DNA from: Microplitis mediator
Lineage: Eukaryota; Arthropoda; Insecta; Hymenoptera; Braconidae
DNA: 64,000 bases
Assembly: GCF_029852145.1 (NCBI RefSeq)
Contig: NC_079974.1
Location: forward strand, 6,990,348-7,054,347
Reading direction: 5' to 3'
Of the stretch, positions 1 to 11,879 are shown one piece after another; the first letter of the stretch is position 1, and each line of letters starts with the position of its first letter. Below the pieces are notes generated by a model that was not told the DNA's origin, ran no database searches, and saw only the letters and a program-made list of their open reading frames with translations. The translations under genes were made by a program, and so were the position numbers.

Positions 1-255
1 ATGGGTGCTCAGGCTTTTTATAAACTTTAGTTGGTGATTCGATGGGGAATTTATAATCATTGTCATTGGTGGAAAGTGACGACAGTTTATTATTTATTCG
101 TTAAACTTATTGCAGGTGTCTTCCCACTATTCTTTGCCGCATAAAAAAGGTGAAAAAGCTGACGCTGCGTTTTCGCGCGCTTTGCAAAGAGGAGCTCAGA
201 AATAATTATTTTAAATAATTATAAAAATAAAAAAAAAAATTATTTGGACATAACA
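1..255 (-). mobile_element. 3'-ward part of an errantivirus-family LTR, cut by the window edge
   Basis: The stretch matches the end of the 1287 bp LTR found at 43745-45031 (same window orientation) and finishes with the same GGACATAACA terminus at 246-255. The rest of the LTR lies left of the window. Strand is given as the coding strand of the family. It is more diverged than the pair at 43745 and 59064, so it is an older copy. Confidence 0.85.
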
Positions 256-264
256 TATTCATAA

Positions 265-759
265 AATTTGTGAAAAGTATAGTGTATAAGTGAAGTTCAA
301 TTAAAAATATTGTAATTGAAACGTTTAATAAAAAGACTAGAGATCATAACTTCAATTTTCCGAGTTTCATTCGAAAGTAGCACATAAGATTTTATCCTAC
401 AACCCCAGCCGCGCCTATTCAATCAAATCCAGTCAGGAGGAGGCCGAGTGAGCTGCAAAGTTCTGGAGGGATAAAAGCCTGCCGTGTTAGAAGGAAGAAT
501 CATCTGACGGTAAGTGAGAGACATTTAAAACATTTTCTCTCTATTGATCGATTTATAAATGCAACGTGATCAAGCTCGAAGGCGTTTGGGTTCGTACTCT
601 TCGAAAAACCCACATTAAATAATAAATATAGGAAGTGAAAACCTTCCTCGTATTTTTTACTGTTGTCCGCATCCTCCAAATCGCTCGTTAAATTTTTCTA
701 TCACTACCAAAGGGAGAAATCCCGGATAATTAATTTATATCTAAGCGGTGGACATAACA
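265..759 (+). mobile_element. Inverted fragment of the same LTR family
   Basis: From about 265 to 759 the sequence is the reverse complement of the first ~490 bases of the LTR at 43745, ending in GGACATAACA. It sits tail-on to the forward LTR end at 255. The simplest reading is that a newer LTR inserted into, and truncated the view of, an older inverted LTR. The terminus at 759 abuts the transposase ORF at 763, so this LTR probably interrupts that gene. Confidence 0.8.
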
Positions 760-762
760 TTC

Positions 763-2175
763 TCATACATATTTAAATTCACCTACACATCTTGAAAGTA
801 AATTTTCATTACTAAGATCTTCGTATATAGGCTTGATAGCTTTTAAAACATCAGAAGGTAAAGGAGAATAATCGTGAGAATAGGTATCAAGCTCTCCTCT
901 TGCTTCAGCGCGCTGGTAAGAGCACCAAGATTCTTCGCCTTTTGGACACATATCATGATTCGGTTTTTCATCACTCGAGCCGTAGTGATAAAAGGTTGCC
1001 ATTATAGCAGATTTCATATTTTCAATAAAATCACAATGCCGGGGTATTGCTAAACCATAGTACACAGTTAGTTTGTCTATTAATTTTCCTGTGAGCTTAC
1101 CTCGACCACCAAGACCTTTTTGTTTACTCTTCAGCGTACGTAATCGACTCCCCACCCGCTTTTGGACATGCCCTATACATTCCTTTTTATTTACAGTTGT
1201 ATTTTCGTAAGGATCTGATTTTATAATTCCTGAATAGGTCTTGGAGTCACCATCACCAATATAGTTGGCATACTTAACTCCATATTTAGTTTCAGAATAC
1301 GAAAACATTTCGACCATTGCATCCACCTCCATTTTCCCAGAAGACCCTTGATGATTAGCAGAACACACATCTTCATGCGATTGATACCATTCCCGGAACT
1401 CAACAGTATTTGTTTTTTTTTTCCAATACTCACATAGCTTACAATATGCACTTTTAATGTTTATGTCAAGAATCTTTCCAGTAAAATAGCCAATTATAGA
1501 AGAAACTCCAAATGACGATGTATATCCCCGTTTTTGCCAGGTTCCATCTCCCGATACAGTTAGATGATTTATATCTTCATTTTCAGTTGTTTGCATTGCT
1601 TGCTTTTCTTCATTCACAGCTTTCGTCATGAAGGTTTCTGCGACGGCTTTACTACAATTCAAAATCTGTTTCAGTAAAATTGTATGCGTAGATTTATCTA
1701 AAAAAGACGGCATGTCCATCAGGCCGCAAAACTTGCACAATCCTTCGTATCCTATTCCTAGTATTCTCATTACAAAAATGAAACGTCTGTTTATTTCATA
1801 AGAATGCCCAACGAAAGAACAGGAAGGAATATATTCATTTCCACAGTTATTACATGCAACTACAATTTTGAATCCCAGCCCACGTGTACTTGCTGTTTGA
1901 AACACTACATTTCCATCACATTTTTTACATTTTATAAGAGCAGAAATTGCAGTGAATACCTGAATAAAATTTATTATTCGAAATTCAGTACTGCTGTCTT
2001 CAGGTACATCATCTTCAGTGTTTTGTTCTAATTTTTTAGAAGATGTACTCTGAATACTTTCATCACGTTCGGCTGTTTTCGGATTAAAAACATTCTTTCT
2101 TTTGACTGAACGCGACTTATTAATTTTTTCAGAACTCCGAAGTTCTCTTGAAACCTTTCTAGAATCACGTCCCAT
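763..2175 (-). CDS. Mutator-like transposase-domain protein, C-terminally cut
   Basis: Open frame of 470 codons on the minus strand. It resembles the insect Mutator-like transposase domain proteins: a basic N-terminal ~50 residues, two C-x2-C pairs near residues 83-111 (KCKKCDG and ACNNCG), then the family signatures SGDGTWQKRG, CSANHQGSSGKMEVDA, NYIGDGDSKT, KKECIGHVQKR and GGRGKLTGKLIDKLTVYYG. The expected continuation after ...LLSRCVG is missing: after a few residues the frame stops and an LTR begins at 759. A GT-rich donor-like site (GGTGAATT, GT at 782-781) falls exactly at the lost homology, so the ORF may be a first exon whose partner was displaced by the LTR. The family role is known from homology; activity of this copy is doubtful. 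Confidence 0.82.
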   Translation of the reverse strand: MGRDSRKVSRELRSSEKINKSRSVKRKNVFNPKTAERDESIQSTSSKKLEQNTEDDVPEDSSTEFRIINFIQVFTAISALIKCKKCDGNVVFQTASTRGLGFKIVVACNNCGNEYIPSCSFVGHSYEINRRFIFVMRILGIGYEGLCKFCGLMDMPSFLDKSTHTILLKQILNCSKAVAETFMTKAVNEEKQAMQTTENEDINHLTVSGDGTWQKRGYTSSFGVSSIIGYFTGKILDINIKSAYCKLCEYWKKKTNTVEFREWYQSHEDVCSANHQGSSGKMEVDAMVEMFSYSETKYGVKYANYIGDGDSKTYSGIIKSDPYENTTVNKKECIGHVQKRVGSRLRTLKSKQKGLGGRGKLTGKLIDKLTVYYGLAIPRHCDFIENMKSAIMATFYHYGSSDEKPNHDMCPKGEESWCSYQRAEARGELDTYSHDYSPLPSDVLKAIKPIYEDLSNENLLSRCVGEFKYV

Positions 2176-2313
2176 GGTTAATAATTTAATTCACTTGAGA
2201 AATAATTTATCACAAAACTATCGACTGATCAGTGCAACGACTACAGGTATACTGGCAACCAAAAATTATTTTTCAGTTCTTGTACTACCTACAAATTGTG
2301 AATATATGTAGAA

Positions 2314-2414
<101 letters not shown>

Positions 2415-2945
2415 TAAATACATTAAAATGGGGAGATATTCATGACAATGAAACCCGAAAGGTCGGTTGCTTGCAGCTGTTTCTAGCTACCTGCTCTCGA
2501 ATGCCACGTAGCACCCGAGCGTCCTTTGGTCATTGTTAAATAACTCGAAAAGAATTTGTCGGATTCACTTCAAATTTTCACACAATATTTTTAGAATATT
2601 ATACTTTAAGAAAATGCAAAAAAAAAAAAAATCGATTTTTTGAAAATTCTGACTACCCCTAACCCCTTAAATCAATATCTGATATCAAATTATTATCAAA
2701 ATTTGTTCATTCTAGAGTATTTCCACTTAAATTCAAAACTTGGCTTTTTTTTATCTAGTCCTGCATTACAAGCTTACAAACTAACACATTTTTCCGTCAA
2801 ACATAAAAATCAATTAAAAAAAATTTTTTTTTATAATATTTTCTCTTAAATTAAAATTTTTTTCTCGCCTCCGGGCGAAAAGCGTCAACTTTCGTCCCGC
2901 TGTGCAAAACGAAGTTGCCGCTTTCCGCCTCCGTCGAGGAGAAAA

Positions 2946-3081
2946 ATAGTATACACTCCTCAGGAAGTAAATAAGAAAGCCTCAGATCACATGTTTGTTG
3001 ACCTCGGCTTCGCCTCGGCCAACAATTACATGTGATCTGAGACATTTCTTCCTTTACTTCCCTCGGTGTGTAATATACTAT
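2946..3081. repeat. Short foldback (MITE-like palindrome)
   Basis: Two imperfect inverted arms starting ATAGTATA and sharing GGAAGTAAA and CTCAGATCACATGT surround a GC-rich loop (CCTCGGCTTCGCCTCGG). The flanks are AT-rich. Symmetry and size fit a MITE; no target duplication was established. Confidence 0.65.
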
Positions 3082-6000
3082 TTCTTTTGTTTCCAATCAA
3101 GACCTGCATCATGAAACTTATAAACTTATAATAATTTTTTCTTAAAAATACTAACATTTGAAGAATATTTTGTGTAACATGAATATAAAAATTTTGTTTA
3201 TTTTATGATGTTTGGTCTTAAATCCAACATTTTACTTTTCTTTTTATTAATCAAGTCTTGCAACTTTTATGTCCGACTCCGGAACCTTTTTCAAAATTCA
3301 CGTTGAACATCCTGAGGAATAGGTTTTCCATTTCTTATAATAGAAACCAGCATAGATTCAGCTAAGCGGTACAAAAATCGTACCAGTTTTCTTTTTCTCA
3401 TGTCTCTCATTCCCTTATTCTTTCCGGCTCCCCACTTAACTTTTCAATGGTCTTCCTATGCGTGGTGACACCCACAATTAACATAGACTTAAATTAAGTT
3501 CCGTCAACGGGGCATCTCATACTTCGTAAGACGCTGCAAATTCCCCCTCCTCAGACTCGGACCCCATGGTTGCATCTTAAAATTTTTCAAGAGCAAAATC
3601 ACACTACCGAGCACCGGCTTGCTTTTCGGTTTGTAGCTGAGTTACTCCTCAGCGAAGAGTCAATTACTAGGTACAGCAGTATCCTCAATCTCAAATTCAC
3701 AATAAAACAAAATATAACCGATCATTATCGCTTCGATATCGCAGTCAAAATAAATATATACATCTATATATTTAAAAAATCATGTACGAAAAAAATAAAG
3801 AAATTATCATTGCTAAAATAAATTATAGCGCAAACGCAAATTAATACCTCGGTAAAAGTGAATAAAAAATTCGCATCGCGAGAGAATATTAAAGTTGATA
3901 AAAGTTCACAGTGTTATTGGTTGTGAGTGGATAGCTTCGAGTTCAATTATTATTTTGAGTGAAATCATATCGAGTTTACTACTATTATAGAAATAAAGAA
4001 ATAAAGCAATACATGTGTAAAATAAAAGAAAATATCATCTTTTAAAAGAGTATCAACTCTATTTCCTATAAGGAACATTGAAGGAGTATTATTCTCATAA
4101 ATATAAAATTAAAAACATAGGAAACCAAAAAAAAACTCAGTGTATATTAAAAGTGTAGTAAATGTTCAAAAATAAAGATACGATCCTTTAAAGAGTATCA
4201 TCTCTATTTTCTATCAGGGAACATAAAGGAATTTTATCTTTACTAAAGATTAAAAATTTAAAGGTGAAATAAAAAGAAAATCAAAGTGAAAACGAATTTT
4301 TGTGTTTGATTAATTAAAATAAGTTAGTTAGTATTAACATCCTACCATTACGCGAGGACCGGATTGTACGAGAAAGACAGCAGCTAAGCCAAAGGTCTAC
4401 GTCTGGAGATCACATTCAAGGATTCAGAGCTCTACTTCGAAAGAATATCCTATCAATAGTAATCAAAAGAGAAAACAACAAAAAGGTAAGAAATTCATTA
4501 GTGGCTATTTTATCTTTCTCGACTTAATAACCAAATTCCTATCAGCCTCAAATTTAAGCGGAAAAAGGGAAGCTATAATTTTACAGTTGCATTTATCAAT
4601 GAACATATTGTAACGGGTACTTTTATTAACTAATTTATTGTAAACAAATCTTACCCCCGGCTCGAGTGAAGCTCGCCGGAGTCCAGGATTCTGACGAGGG
4701 TAAATTATTGTGCAAAAGTAAACTATAAGTAAATCACAAAATCTCTTTATTCTAATAAAAATAACAGTAGTACGATTACAATAAAACAAAGAAAAACCCA
4801 CTCATACACGGCGTTACAATTCTCCGTTACCGCCGTCGGTACAAATCGCGTTGCTAAGCTCCCCTTCTCGGCCCTCTGTCCCCGGTTCCTGACGGGTAGC
4901 TAGTGCCGCCCCGCAGGTCCTATTCTGCGTTACCCGAGGGGAGAGTGAATAAAATCCACCTCGCGCCCACCTACTCGGTTGTGATTGCCTACCACCGTTT
5001 GGCTGAAGGCCTCCACGTGGGGAGTCGCCTTTTCGTCGTGGGTGAAACTGTTCACTTACCTGTGTCGTAGTCCGCGCCAGGTAGAGTGGACCCTCTTTAA
5101 TTCCTCGTCTAGAAAACTCCCATCGAGGAATTAAACCCAGAGAAAAGTTGCCCAACGGTGGATAATTTTTCGGCTTTATCACCTCAACCTTATTGATCTA
5201 TCAGCGAAAATTATTTGCTCAACATCGCCACCTATCGTGTGCCGTGGAACTTCGAAAACTCACCGATTCATTCTAAGTCCCGATTAATTTTCGCTGTGAA
5301 ATATTTATTTTCATTCAGACAATTCATAATTTTTCACAACAAATTATATTTTCGTACAAATTCTCGCCGGGACTTAGGCCCATGACATTCAAACAGAAAA
5401 TTTAATTTATCATAAATTATTTTCTATTCTAAATTTCCTTCAGACTTAGAATGAAAATTTAATGAGTATTAATTTATAACATTTAAGTAGATAATACTTT
5501 GCAGAAACTCGATTTTTGTTCTTCTTTAGAACAAAAATTATCGGCTCACTAATTCGCTTTTATCAGTTCGACGGTAGTTGCCGCAAGCGAACCAACGTCG
5601 ACCTTGTCGGCCCTCTATCGCAGCGGTGGCGAACTCTCGACGTTCACTCTCATTTCAACATTCATTTAAACTGAACCGTCGCTGATAACAATTTTAATCA
5701 CGGAAATAATAAATCAAAATAAAAATAATACATGTTTATAATAATATTCGCAAGTAACTAACAAATAATTTTTAAAGAATCATTTAATCATAATGACAGA
5801 ACTAACAATAGTAATGAATGTAATTAATTATCATAATAATAACGATAGTAATAGTAATAGTAATAATCGTAATCATACGAAACAAAAATAATAAACGTAA
5901 ACAAAACAAAACAACAAAAATAAAATACTGCAGTTTCATGGTCTACTGCCATGTTCTTCACAATATAGTATATTCATATATTTAGAAAGATACCTCTGTT

Positions 6001-7063
6001 TAAATATAAACTAGAATTAAAAGAAAGTCCGCATCGAAACGTATCCCTAAACAAATAATTACGGCTTGGACTAAACATTTGAGCCGAAAATTGCATTGGT
6101 TAGTCCGAACGCCTAATCCACGCAAACCAAATATTAAATAATTAATAGTCAGACATAACACAACATCTTTCAATTTAATAAGTCTTTTTTCAAATATAAT
6201 AAAATTCGAATAAAATTATTACATAACTTTGTTTATCTTATAATAGTTTTTCTACAATTACCAATTTTCTCTTTTTCTTATTAAGTCCGGCATCCCCAAG
6301 TTGTCTATTTTATAACAAATTTTTACTTGAATATATTTATATTTCAGTCAATTCTTCGCATAAAATCGGTATACAGTAATACTTTTTTTCATATTTATTT
6401 TAATATTTTAATAAATATTTTTTATTAAATTAAAAGCATTTTCAGTCAGTGCCTTCCACATTAAAAATATTCAAAGGCTTTCAACTGTCATAACCGAATT
6501 TAAATTCTATTAATGTATCAAAAATAAAATTAATGCATGATTTGATAATGGGCAGCATAATTGCAATTTCACAATTATTGATTTAAAAAAAAAAATTACT
6601 CACAGTCGCTATCGATTAGGAGTCGAACGAAATTTGTTGAATCAATTTTAACATACGAAATTTGGTATTTCAAATTATAATATTGACATGAAATTTTAAC
6701 TTTAATATATTTAACATATTTCGGTTAACTCCTAATTGCTAACAATAAAAAGTCATTTTTTTTTCCACATTGATACCCTGACAAAATTGCAACAACTTTG
6801 TCCATTTTTTATTCAATTCGATAATTTTCTTTCAATTAATTAGCAAAATTTTAATACGGTTATGGCAATTCAAGTTCATCAAATAGTTTCAAAAAAGGAA
6901 GGGTGTTATTGTCTGAGAAATATCTCAACATCAAAATTTTTTTTATAACTATTTGGTTGCATTCTACTTATACTAGAATTATTTCGATTTCCTGAAAGAT
7001 GGGTAAATTTACGTAATTCTCGTCATGTGGTCTTATACGAGCTATAAATAAAAAAAAAAACTA
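3082..7063. other. No recognisable gene; old AT-rich DNA with a weak direct repeat and simple sequence
   Basis: I see no coding region I can support. A direct repeat of about 58 bases (4031-4088 and 4180-4238) shares AGAGTATCA, TCTATTT and GGAACAT. Around 5820-5920 there are AAT/AGT-type simple repeats. A GC-richer block at 4800-5640 contains an open minus frame (4814-5182) rich in Arg, Gly and Pro that I cannot assign, and a TGTAACGGGTAC at 4609 that looks like an LTR start but has no partner end that I could find. Confidence 0.6.
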
Positions 7064-7361
7064 TTACAATGAAAACTCTGAACAATGTAGTACGGTATGT
7101 CTGGGTTTCCCCATTTTTTTTCTACCGTTTGGTATATGGAAAAAATAACATCCAATAAGAACACCATTGGCATTTCCTCCATCTCCGGCTTCTATCATCA
7201 TTTCCCTTTGGAATAAGTTCAAAACCGTACTAGCGTACGCTAAAAACTGAGGGATGTCTAATAAATTTTCTCTGTATAGCATCCAAGCACTTTCTATCTT
7301 ACGATCCATTTCACCATTCTCTATGCGGCGTTTTCTTACAATTGCAACACCATCAATTATA
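7064..7361 (-). pseudogene. MULE transposase, C-terminal exon part (split gene, last piece)
   Basis: The frame is open across 7361-7064 and ends in a C-terminal stretch that fits a MULE-family transposase. When the LTR element at 7366-11879 is removed, the frame from 11925-11880 continues directly into this piece, so both belong to one exon. The join lies at the target duplication (GTGT on this side, CTGT on the other, one mismatch). The gene piece itself has no catalytic residues; those lie in the upstream exons. Confidence 0.65.
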
Positions 7362-7365
7362 GTGT

Positions 7366-8534
7366 TGTAGTAACTGGTATCTTAAATTAATATCACTTAT
7401 ACACTACAATAATAACACTCTTAAATTATAAATAACAACACCACCATTAACAGCAGTAAAGAAAGCAAGAGAGCGATATAATTTATTGATACAAGACGTA
7501 TGCTGTTTAGTTGTTGAGACAAATCGCTTTTCGTCTTCGCGATTTTTACCAGCAGCCACCAGAATTCGCGGGTTGAACCCTGGCTTAGGCTGGCCTCTAA
7601 CAAATTTGATTTTACTTGGACAGAGCAGTGGGCTGGGGTTCTTGCAAAGCAAAGACCCGCACTTATTCAAACTCGGCAACGTAATAAAAAAAAACCTCAT
7701 CAACTTACCTCACGGCTGATAATTTCTATGCTGCTTTCTTACAGCTGACTTACTTATTATTTCTAACTTAATTAATAATTACTTTATCGTATTAAATAAT
7801 CTCACCAGTATATTAAAATAAGGATAGAATAAGGTAATGAATAAAATAGGGAAATTATTAGGACAATTTGCAATTTTATTGCCAATTATAACAAATTCAA
7901 TTACTTACAATTAAGTTTCCGCAAAGTACAATATTTGTCCTGGTTTGGACGCCGGGTGTCAATCAGTGGCCACGTGGAAGCACGCCAATTAATACACTGA
8001 TTCTATCTTTATATTATAATATTATTACCGCGAATATATCGCTGGTAACGTATAATATTTTATATGCTTAAATTTTACTTATGATTAATAACTAATAAAC
8101 AATACAAAAAAATACTATTTTGCAAGTTAATTGCCCGGAAAATTGTGCGGTTTACAAAGTATAAAATATCGCAAGTATAACAATTAATAACGTCTAAGCG
8201 TTAACGGATCCAGGATCGAAGTCAAGTTCAATCACCGTAGGGTCTTAGGGCTGAGTTTTTGGGCTTGCTCCCCACTTCCCCTCACGGTCATGCGTTGAGG
8301 TGATAAATAGTCATGTGACCATGGCACTATGACTCTAGCTTTAGGTGGTCTCGGACGGCAACGAGACAGGGAAAAATGGGAACCGCAAGGCTGAGAGAGA
8401 AGGTGACAATTCACATTGTCTCATTGTCAATATATGACTGACTGACTTTAGTCGCGCATCTATAAAACAAGAGAAGAAGGCATTTGTTTTTTAGCTCTTC
8501 AAATATTTTAAAGATCAGTTTCACATTCGTTACA
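7366..8534 (-). mobile_element. 3' LTR of the gypsy element, carrying a nested insertion
   Basis: Positions 7366-7514 and 8424-8534 correspond to the two halves of the 256 bp LTR at 11624-11879. The intervening 909 bases plus a duplicated TTGT are absent from the partner LTR. Confidence 0.88.
7515..8423. mobile_element. Nested 909 bp insertion, probably a solo LTR
   Basis: It begins TGAGACAA and ends TTGTCTCA, an 8-base perfect inverted terminus with the TG...CA form of an LTR. TTGT flanks it on both sides, while the matching LTR at 11624 has a single TTGT at that place. This is a clean empty-site comparison. No long ORF or tRNA-complementary site is present inside. Confidence 0.85.
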
Positions 8535-8547
8535 CTACCCCCTTCTC
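8535..8547 (-). other. Polypurine tract of the gypsy element
   Basis: On the minus strand GAGAAGGGGGTAG lies directly against the 3' LTR start TGTAACGA, the usual place for the plus-strand primer. Confidence 0.75.
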
Positions 8548-9473
8548 AATAAATTATCGTCCCGATAAAATTTGTGTTGGAAGAATCGAACTTAATTGAA
8601 ATTAAAACCATTTGCAATCTTCGTTCGATTCCGCTATGGTCCCAACACACCCTATCTATCATCCTACAGGGAAAAAAACACCATAGCCAAAAAACAACCC
8701 TGTAGGCTAACGCAAAGATAATAAAAAAAATAAAAAAATAGTCTATAGTTTAATTGAGCTAAGAATTGATAATAAAAAAATAAAATATTCTGCTAAGAAG
8801 TTAATCAGTGCACGTGACTCTATTTTTATATTCAACGAATCAAAATAAATAAATTAAGAATGCAACCCTCCTCTTGATTGAATGGACCTTCAATAGGAAT
8901 GGGATCAGGCACGGGATGGGAACAGGAACTCCTTCCTCTCCTCCTTGAAGGACTAGGAATGGACTCCTTCTCTCCTTCCCCAATGAAATTGGAAATATTA
9001 TCTGCACATAATAAACAAACAAAACGAGTATCTCCAACATTGTATTAAATTTTATACTTAAACATATTTCATCGTTACATTCTATTATTTATCAGTTGTT
9101 AATTTATAAACTTCCATTATCGTGATCAATTCAATAATTTCGATCTTTAATGCTTAATGTTCTGCCGTTCGATTCATCCAGACCATTCTCCGATATGTTA
9201 TCTCGAGCTAACATACCAATGATTCTGAATAACACACGTTGCAACGAATTTCATTTTTCTCCCTAAAAGCTCCTCGGAAACTCTCCAGGGTATCCACCTA
9301 TCTCTCAGAAGTCGTGGCCATCAACAAAAGAGAAATGTCGACTGTGTCAACTCCGAATGGATCCCAAAGCTCCAGTCAGGTTGCTCTTAGCCATTGATAA
9401 GTCCTCAGAATCAAACTTTTGATCCTCGTTGAGCTCACTTAGATCAAAAGAAATATCCAGTCTCCGATCAATG

Positions 9474-9866
9474 ACTGAGGAATCCCGAGAACCCCGTAAC
9501 GATTAATCGTTCAGGGCCCACGGCCAGACCTCCCTTCAACTAAATACTCAAACCCAGAACATTTTCAGTCCTTATAGAATCCCGGGAATCCCTCGAATAA
9601 CGTTACCACCGAGATCGTTCAGAGCCCTCAGCCAGACTTCTTTCAGAATCTCGGGAACTCTACAGCAACGTCTACAGTGTGGCTATTCAGGGTCCACTGC
9701 CAGACTTCTCCTAAGGACTATACCAGTCTTTAGCAGTCGTTCAGACATCTTCAATTCTATCAGTTTGCAAGATATCCTAGACTTACTAACTGACTACAGA
9801 ATCCCGGGAACCCTTTACAACGTCTACATTGAGATCGTTCAGGGCCCCAGCCGGACTTCTCTTTAA
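9474..9866. repeat. Degenerate tandem repeat inside the gypsy element
   Basis: At least four diverged units share AGAATCCCGGGAACCC, ACAACGTCTAC, GATCGTTCAGGGCCC and CAGCCAGACTTCT at roughly 100-130 base spacing. It occupies the part of the element where pol would be expected. Confidence 0.7.
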
Positions 9867-10084
9867 TTTCCTCTTATTGATCACAATATGGCGCAAGGCA
9901 ATTTACATGTACGATTGTTTATTTCTCGTTGGGAATTTTTCTGATTCTGTAAATTGCATTATTTAGCCTATTTCCAATTTCATAAGGACCCTCTCAATCG
10001 CATTGAAGTAAACAAATTTTTAATTAGTATGGTTATATCTAGGTTTCTTATTTTGTTGTTAATTTTCATTGTTTATTTGTGGAT

Positions 10085-11227
10085 TTCTACAATCCCTCAT
10101 GAAATGATCTTGTTTATTACAATTCCAACATTTACGATCACTATTATCAAATTCTAGCTTTCTTTTTAAATTATGTTAGTAATTATCTGATTGTTTGAAG
10201 TTTTTATTTGGGCGAATTATATTTTTTTCCTCACTGTCAATTAATTTTAATATTGATTCTAATTCTAAAGCTCTTTCTAAAGCTTTATTTAACGTAAAAA
10301 TTTTTTCGGATCTTAAAGAATATCGTAATTTTATGTCTAGTAACCCACTAATAAATTGTTGAGACGATTGACGTTCAATCATATCATCCGTTGAATCGGG
10401 ATACGCGAGGCGAGAGAGTTTGTCTATTGATTCAGCAAAGCTGTCAAGAGACTCGTTAAATTTTTGTTTTTTATTTTGCAATTCATTTAAATAAACATAA
10501 GAAAATTTTCTTTCTCCGAATCGCGATATTAAAATTTCTTTAATTTTATCGTAATTTTTTGATTCATCCGACGATAATTTTTCTGAAATTGTTTGAGCTT
10601 TTCCTCTCAATGAAGCTCCTAAGTATGGTGCTTTAATTTGATCTGTCCATCCGTTGTGATTTGAAACGATTTCAAAATGTTTCAGATATTTATCAGCAGA
10701 CGCAGAAGCATCAAATGTGTCTGGATTAATTGAATCAATTGGTCTAAAAACAAATGATGGGTTTGATGTCGCGATTATTCTCGGTTTATTTTTACTAAAT
10801 TTTTCGCCCGATTTATTTTATAAATTTTTATTTATTTTCGCATCGATATGAATAGACGCGTCAACATTTATGTTCCGAGGAGGAGCCGCATCAAATGTTG
10901 TGTCGCGACTATTATTATTATTATTATTATTATTATTAAGGGGTACATCACCGGATTTGTTCCTTCTTGATGCGTCTTCTAATTTATCTGCGATCCTGCT
11001 GAGAAATCCTTCCATCCTGGAGAATTTGGATTCCAGGCTATCAAACCTCTTTTCATTCTCTTCTCTTTTTTTCCCATATTCCTCACTTTTTTCTCCAAAT
11101 AGCACGTAATGTGCTCGCGGAACTCCTCTAGTTTGTTATCAAAGTCGTTTCTCAGCCTATTGTCCCGAGCGTCTTCGATGATGTCCGAAGCATCATCGGC
11201 AATTGTTTGCCTTGTCTGTCGTGGCAT
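10085..11227 (-). pseudogene. gag: gag of the degenerate gypsy element
   Basis: The reading starts at 11227 with an acidic/basic helix-rich N-terminus, shifts frame near 11105, then passes a poly-Asn run and a stop at 10818-10820. The capsid-like part follows (motifs FDASASADKYLKHFE, NGWTD and ASLRGKA, then SRFGERKFSY) down to 10176. Beyond a stop, another frame encodes a CX2CX4HX4C zinc knuckle (CWNCNKQDHFMRDC) at about 10085-10135. These are hallmarks of a Ty3/gypsy Gag that packages the element RNA. The frameshift and stops make it non-functional. Confidence 0.8.
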
Positions 11228-11606
11228 AATTATTTATTTATTATTATTTTTTTTTAATATGTCACTTCACTCACTCACACAAAAGTTACACGCACTTTAA
11301 TATTGTAAAAAAAATATTGACAAAACTTATTTAATTCGTCACCAAATTTACTTATATTACTACACGCACTTTAATATTCACAAAACTTATTTGATTTATC
11401 ACTAAATTTATTTAAATTCACACACGCACTTTATCACAAGTTAAAAAAATATGTTTTCACTAAGCTCGTTTAATTGATCACCGAATTTACGTTTTTTTTT
11501 AATATCAAAAACACGATGGTTTCAAATCTTTGTCTTTCCCGTCACGTCGCAATATTTTGACAGCTATTTTTATTTTATATTTGTAAATACACATGAAGGT
11601 TACGCG

Positions 11607-11620
11607 CACTTCTGACACCA
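11607..11620 (-). other. tRNA-Leu primer binding site (gypsy element)
   Basis: The plus strand reads CACTTCTGACACCA, the 3' end of a eukaryotic tRNA-Leu including CCA, three bases from the 5' LTR. The tRNA identity is from memory of tRNA-Leu (CAG) 3' ends. Confidence 0.65.
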
Positions 11621-11623
11621 AAT

Positions 11624-11879
11624 TGTAGTAACTGGTATCTTAAATTAATATCACTTATACACTACAATAATAACACACTTAAATTATAAATAACAACACC
11701 ACAATTAACAGCAGTAAAGAAAGAAAGAGAGCGATATAGTTTATTGATACAAGACGTATGCTGTTTAGTTGTCAATATATGACTGACTGACTTTAGTCGC
11801 GCATCTATAAAACAAGAGACGAAGGCATTTGTTTTTTAGCTATTCAAATATTTTAAAGATCAGTTTCACATTCGTTACA
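11624..11879 (-). mobile_element. 5' LTR of the gypsy element (256 bp, uninterrupted)
   Basis: Same termini as the copy at 7366. It contains the intact TTGT site that is filled by an insertion in the other LTR. Confidence 0.88.

Larger units (their letters stand above)
7366..11879 (-). mobile_element. Ty3/gypsy LTR retrotransposon, degenerate, with pol largely missing
   Basis: Two LTR copies beginning TGTAGTAACTGG and ending TTCGTTACA lie at 7366-8534 and 11624-11879. The left LTR is longer only because another element sits in it. Read on the minus strand the order is 5' LTR, tRNA-Leu primer site, a broken gag with zinc knuckle, about 1.5 kb of degenerate sequence where pol should be, a polypurine tract and the 3' LTR. 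The flanks GTGT and CTGT are an imperfect 4-base target duplication. The insertion interrupts a MULE transposase exon. No RT, RNase H or integrase motif is visible, so the copy could not move by itself. Confidence 0.85.

Noticed and set aside
4814..5182. 122-codon minus-strand frame rich in Arg, Gly and Pro
   Set aside because: No family, no splice context beyond one GTAAGTG, and composition typical of a random GC-richer frame.
9474..9866. CRISPR-like array
   Set aside because: Units are long, diverged and lack regular unique spacers; the genome is clearly eukaryotic.
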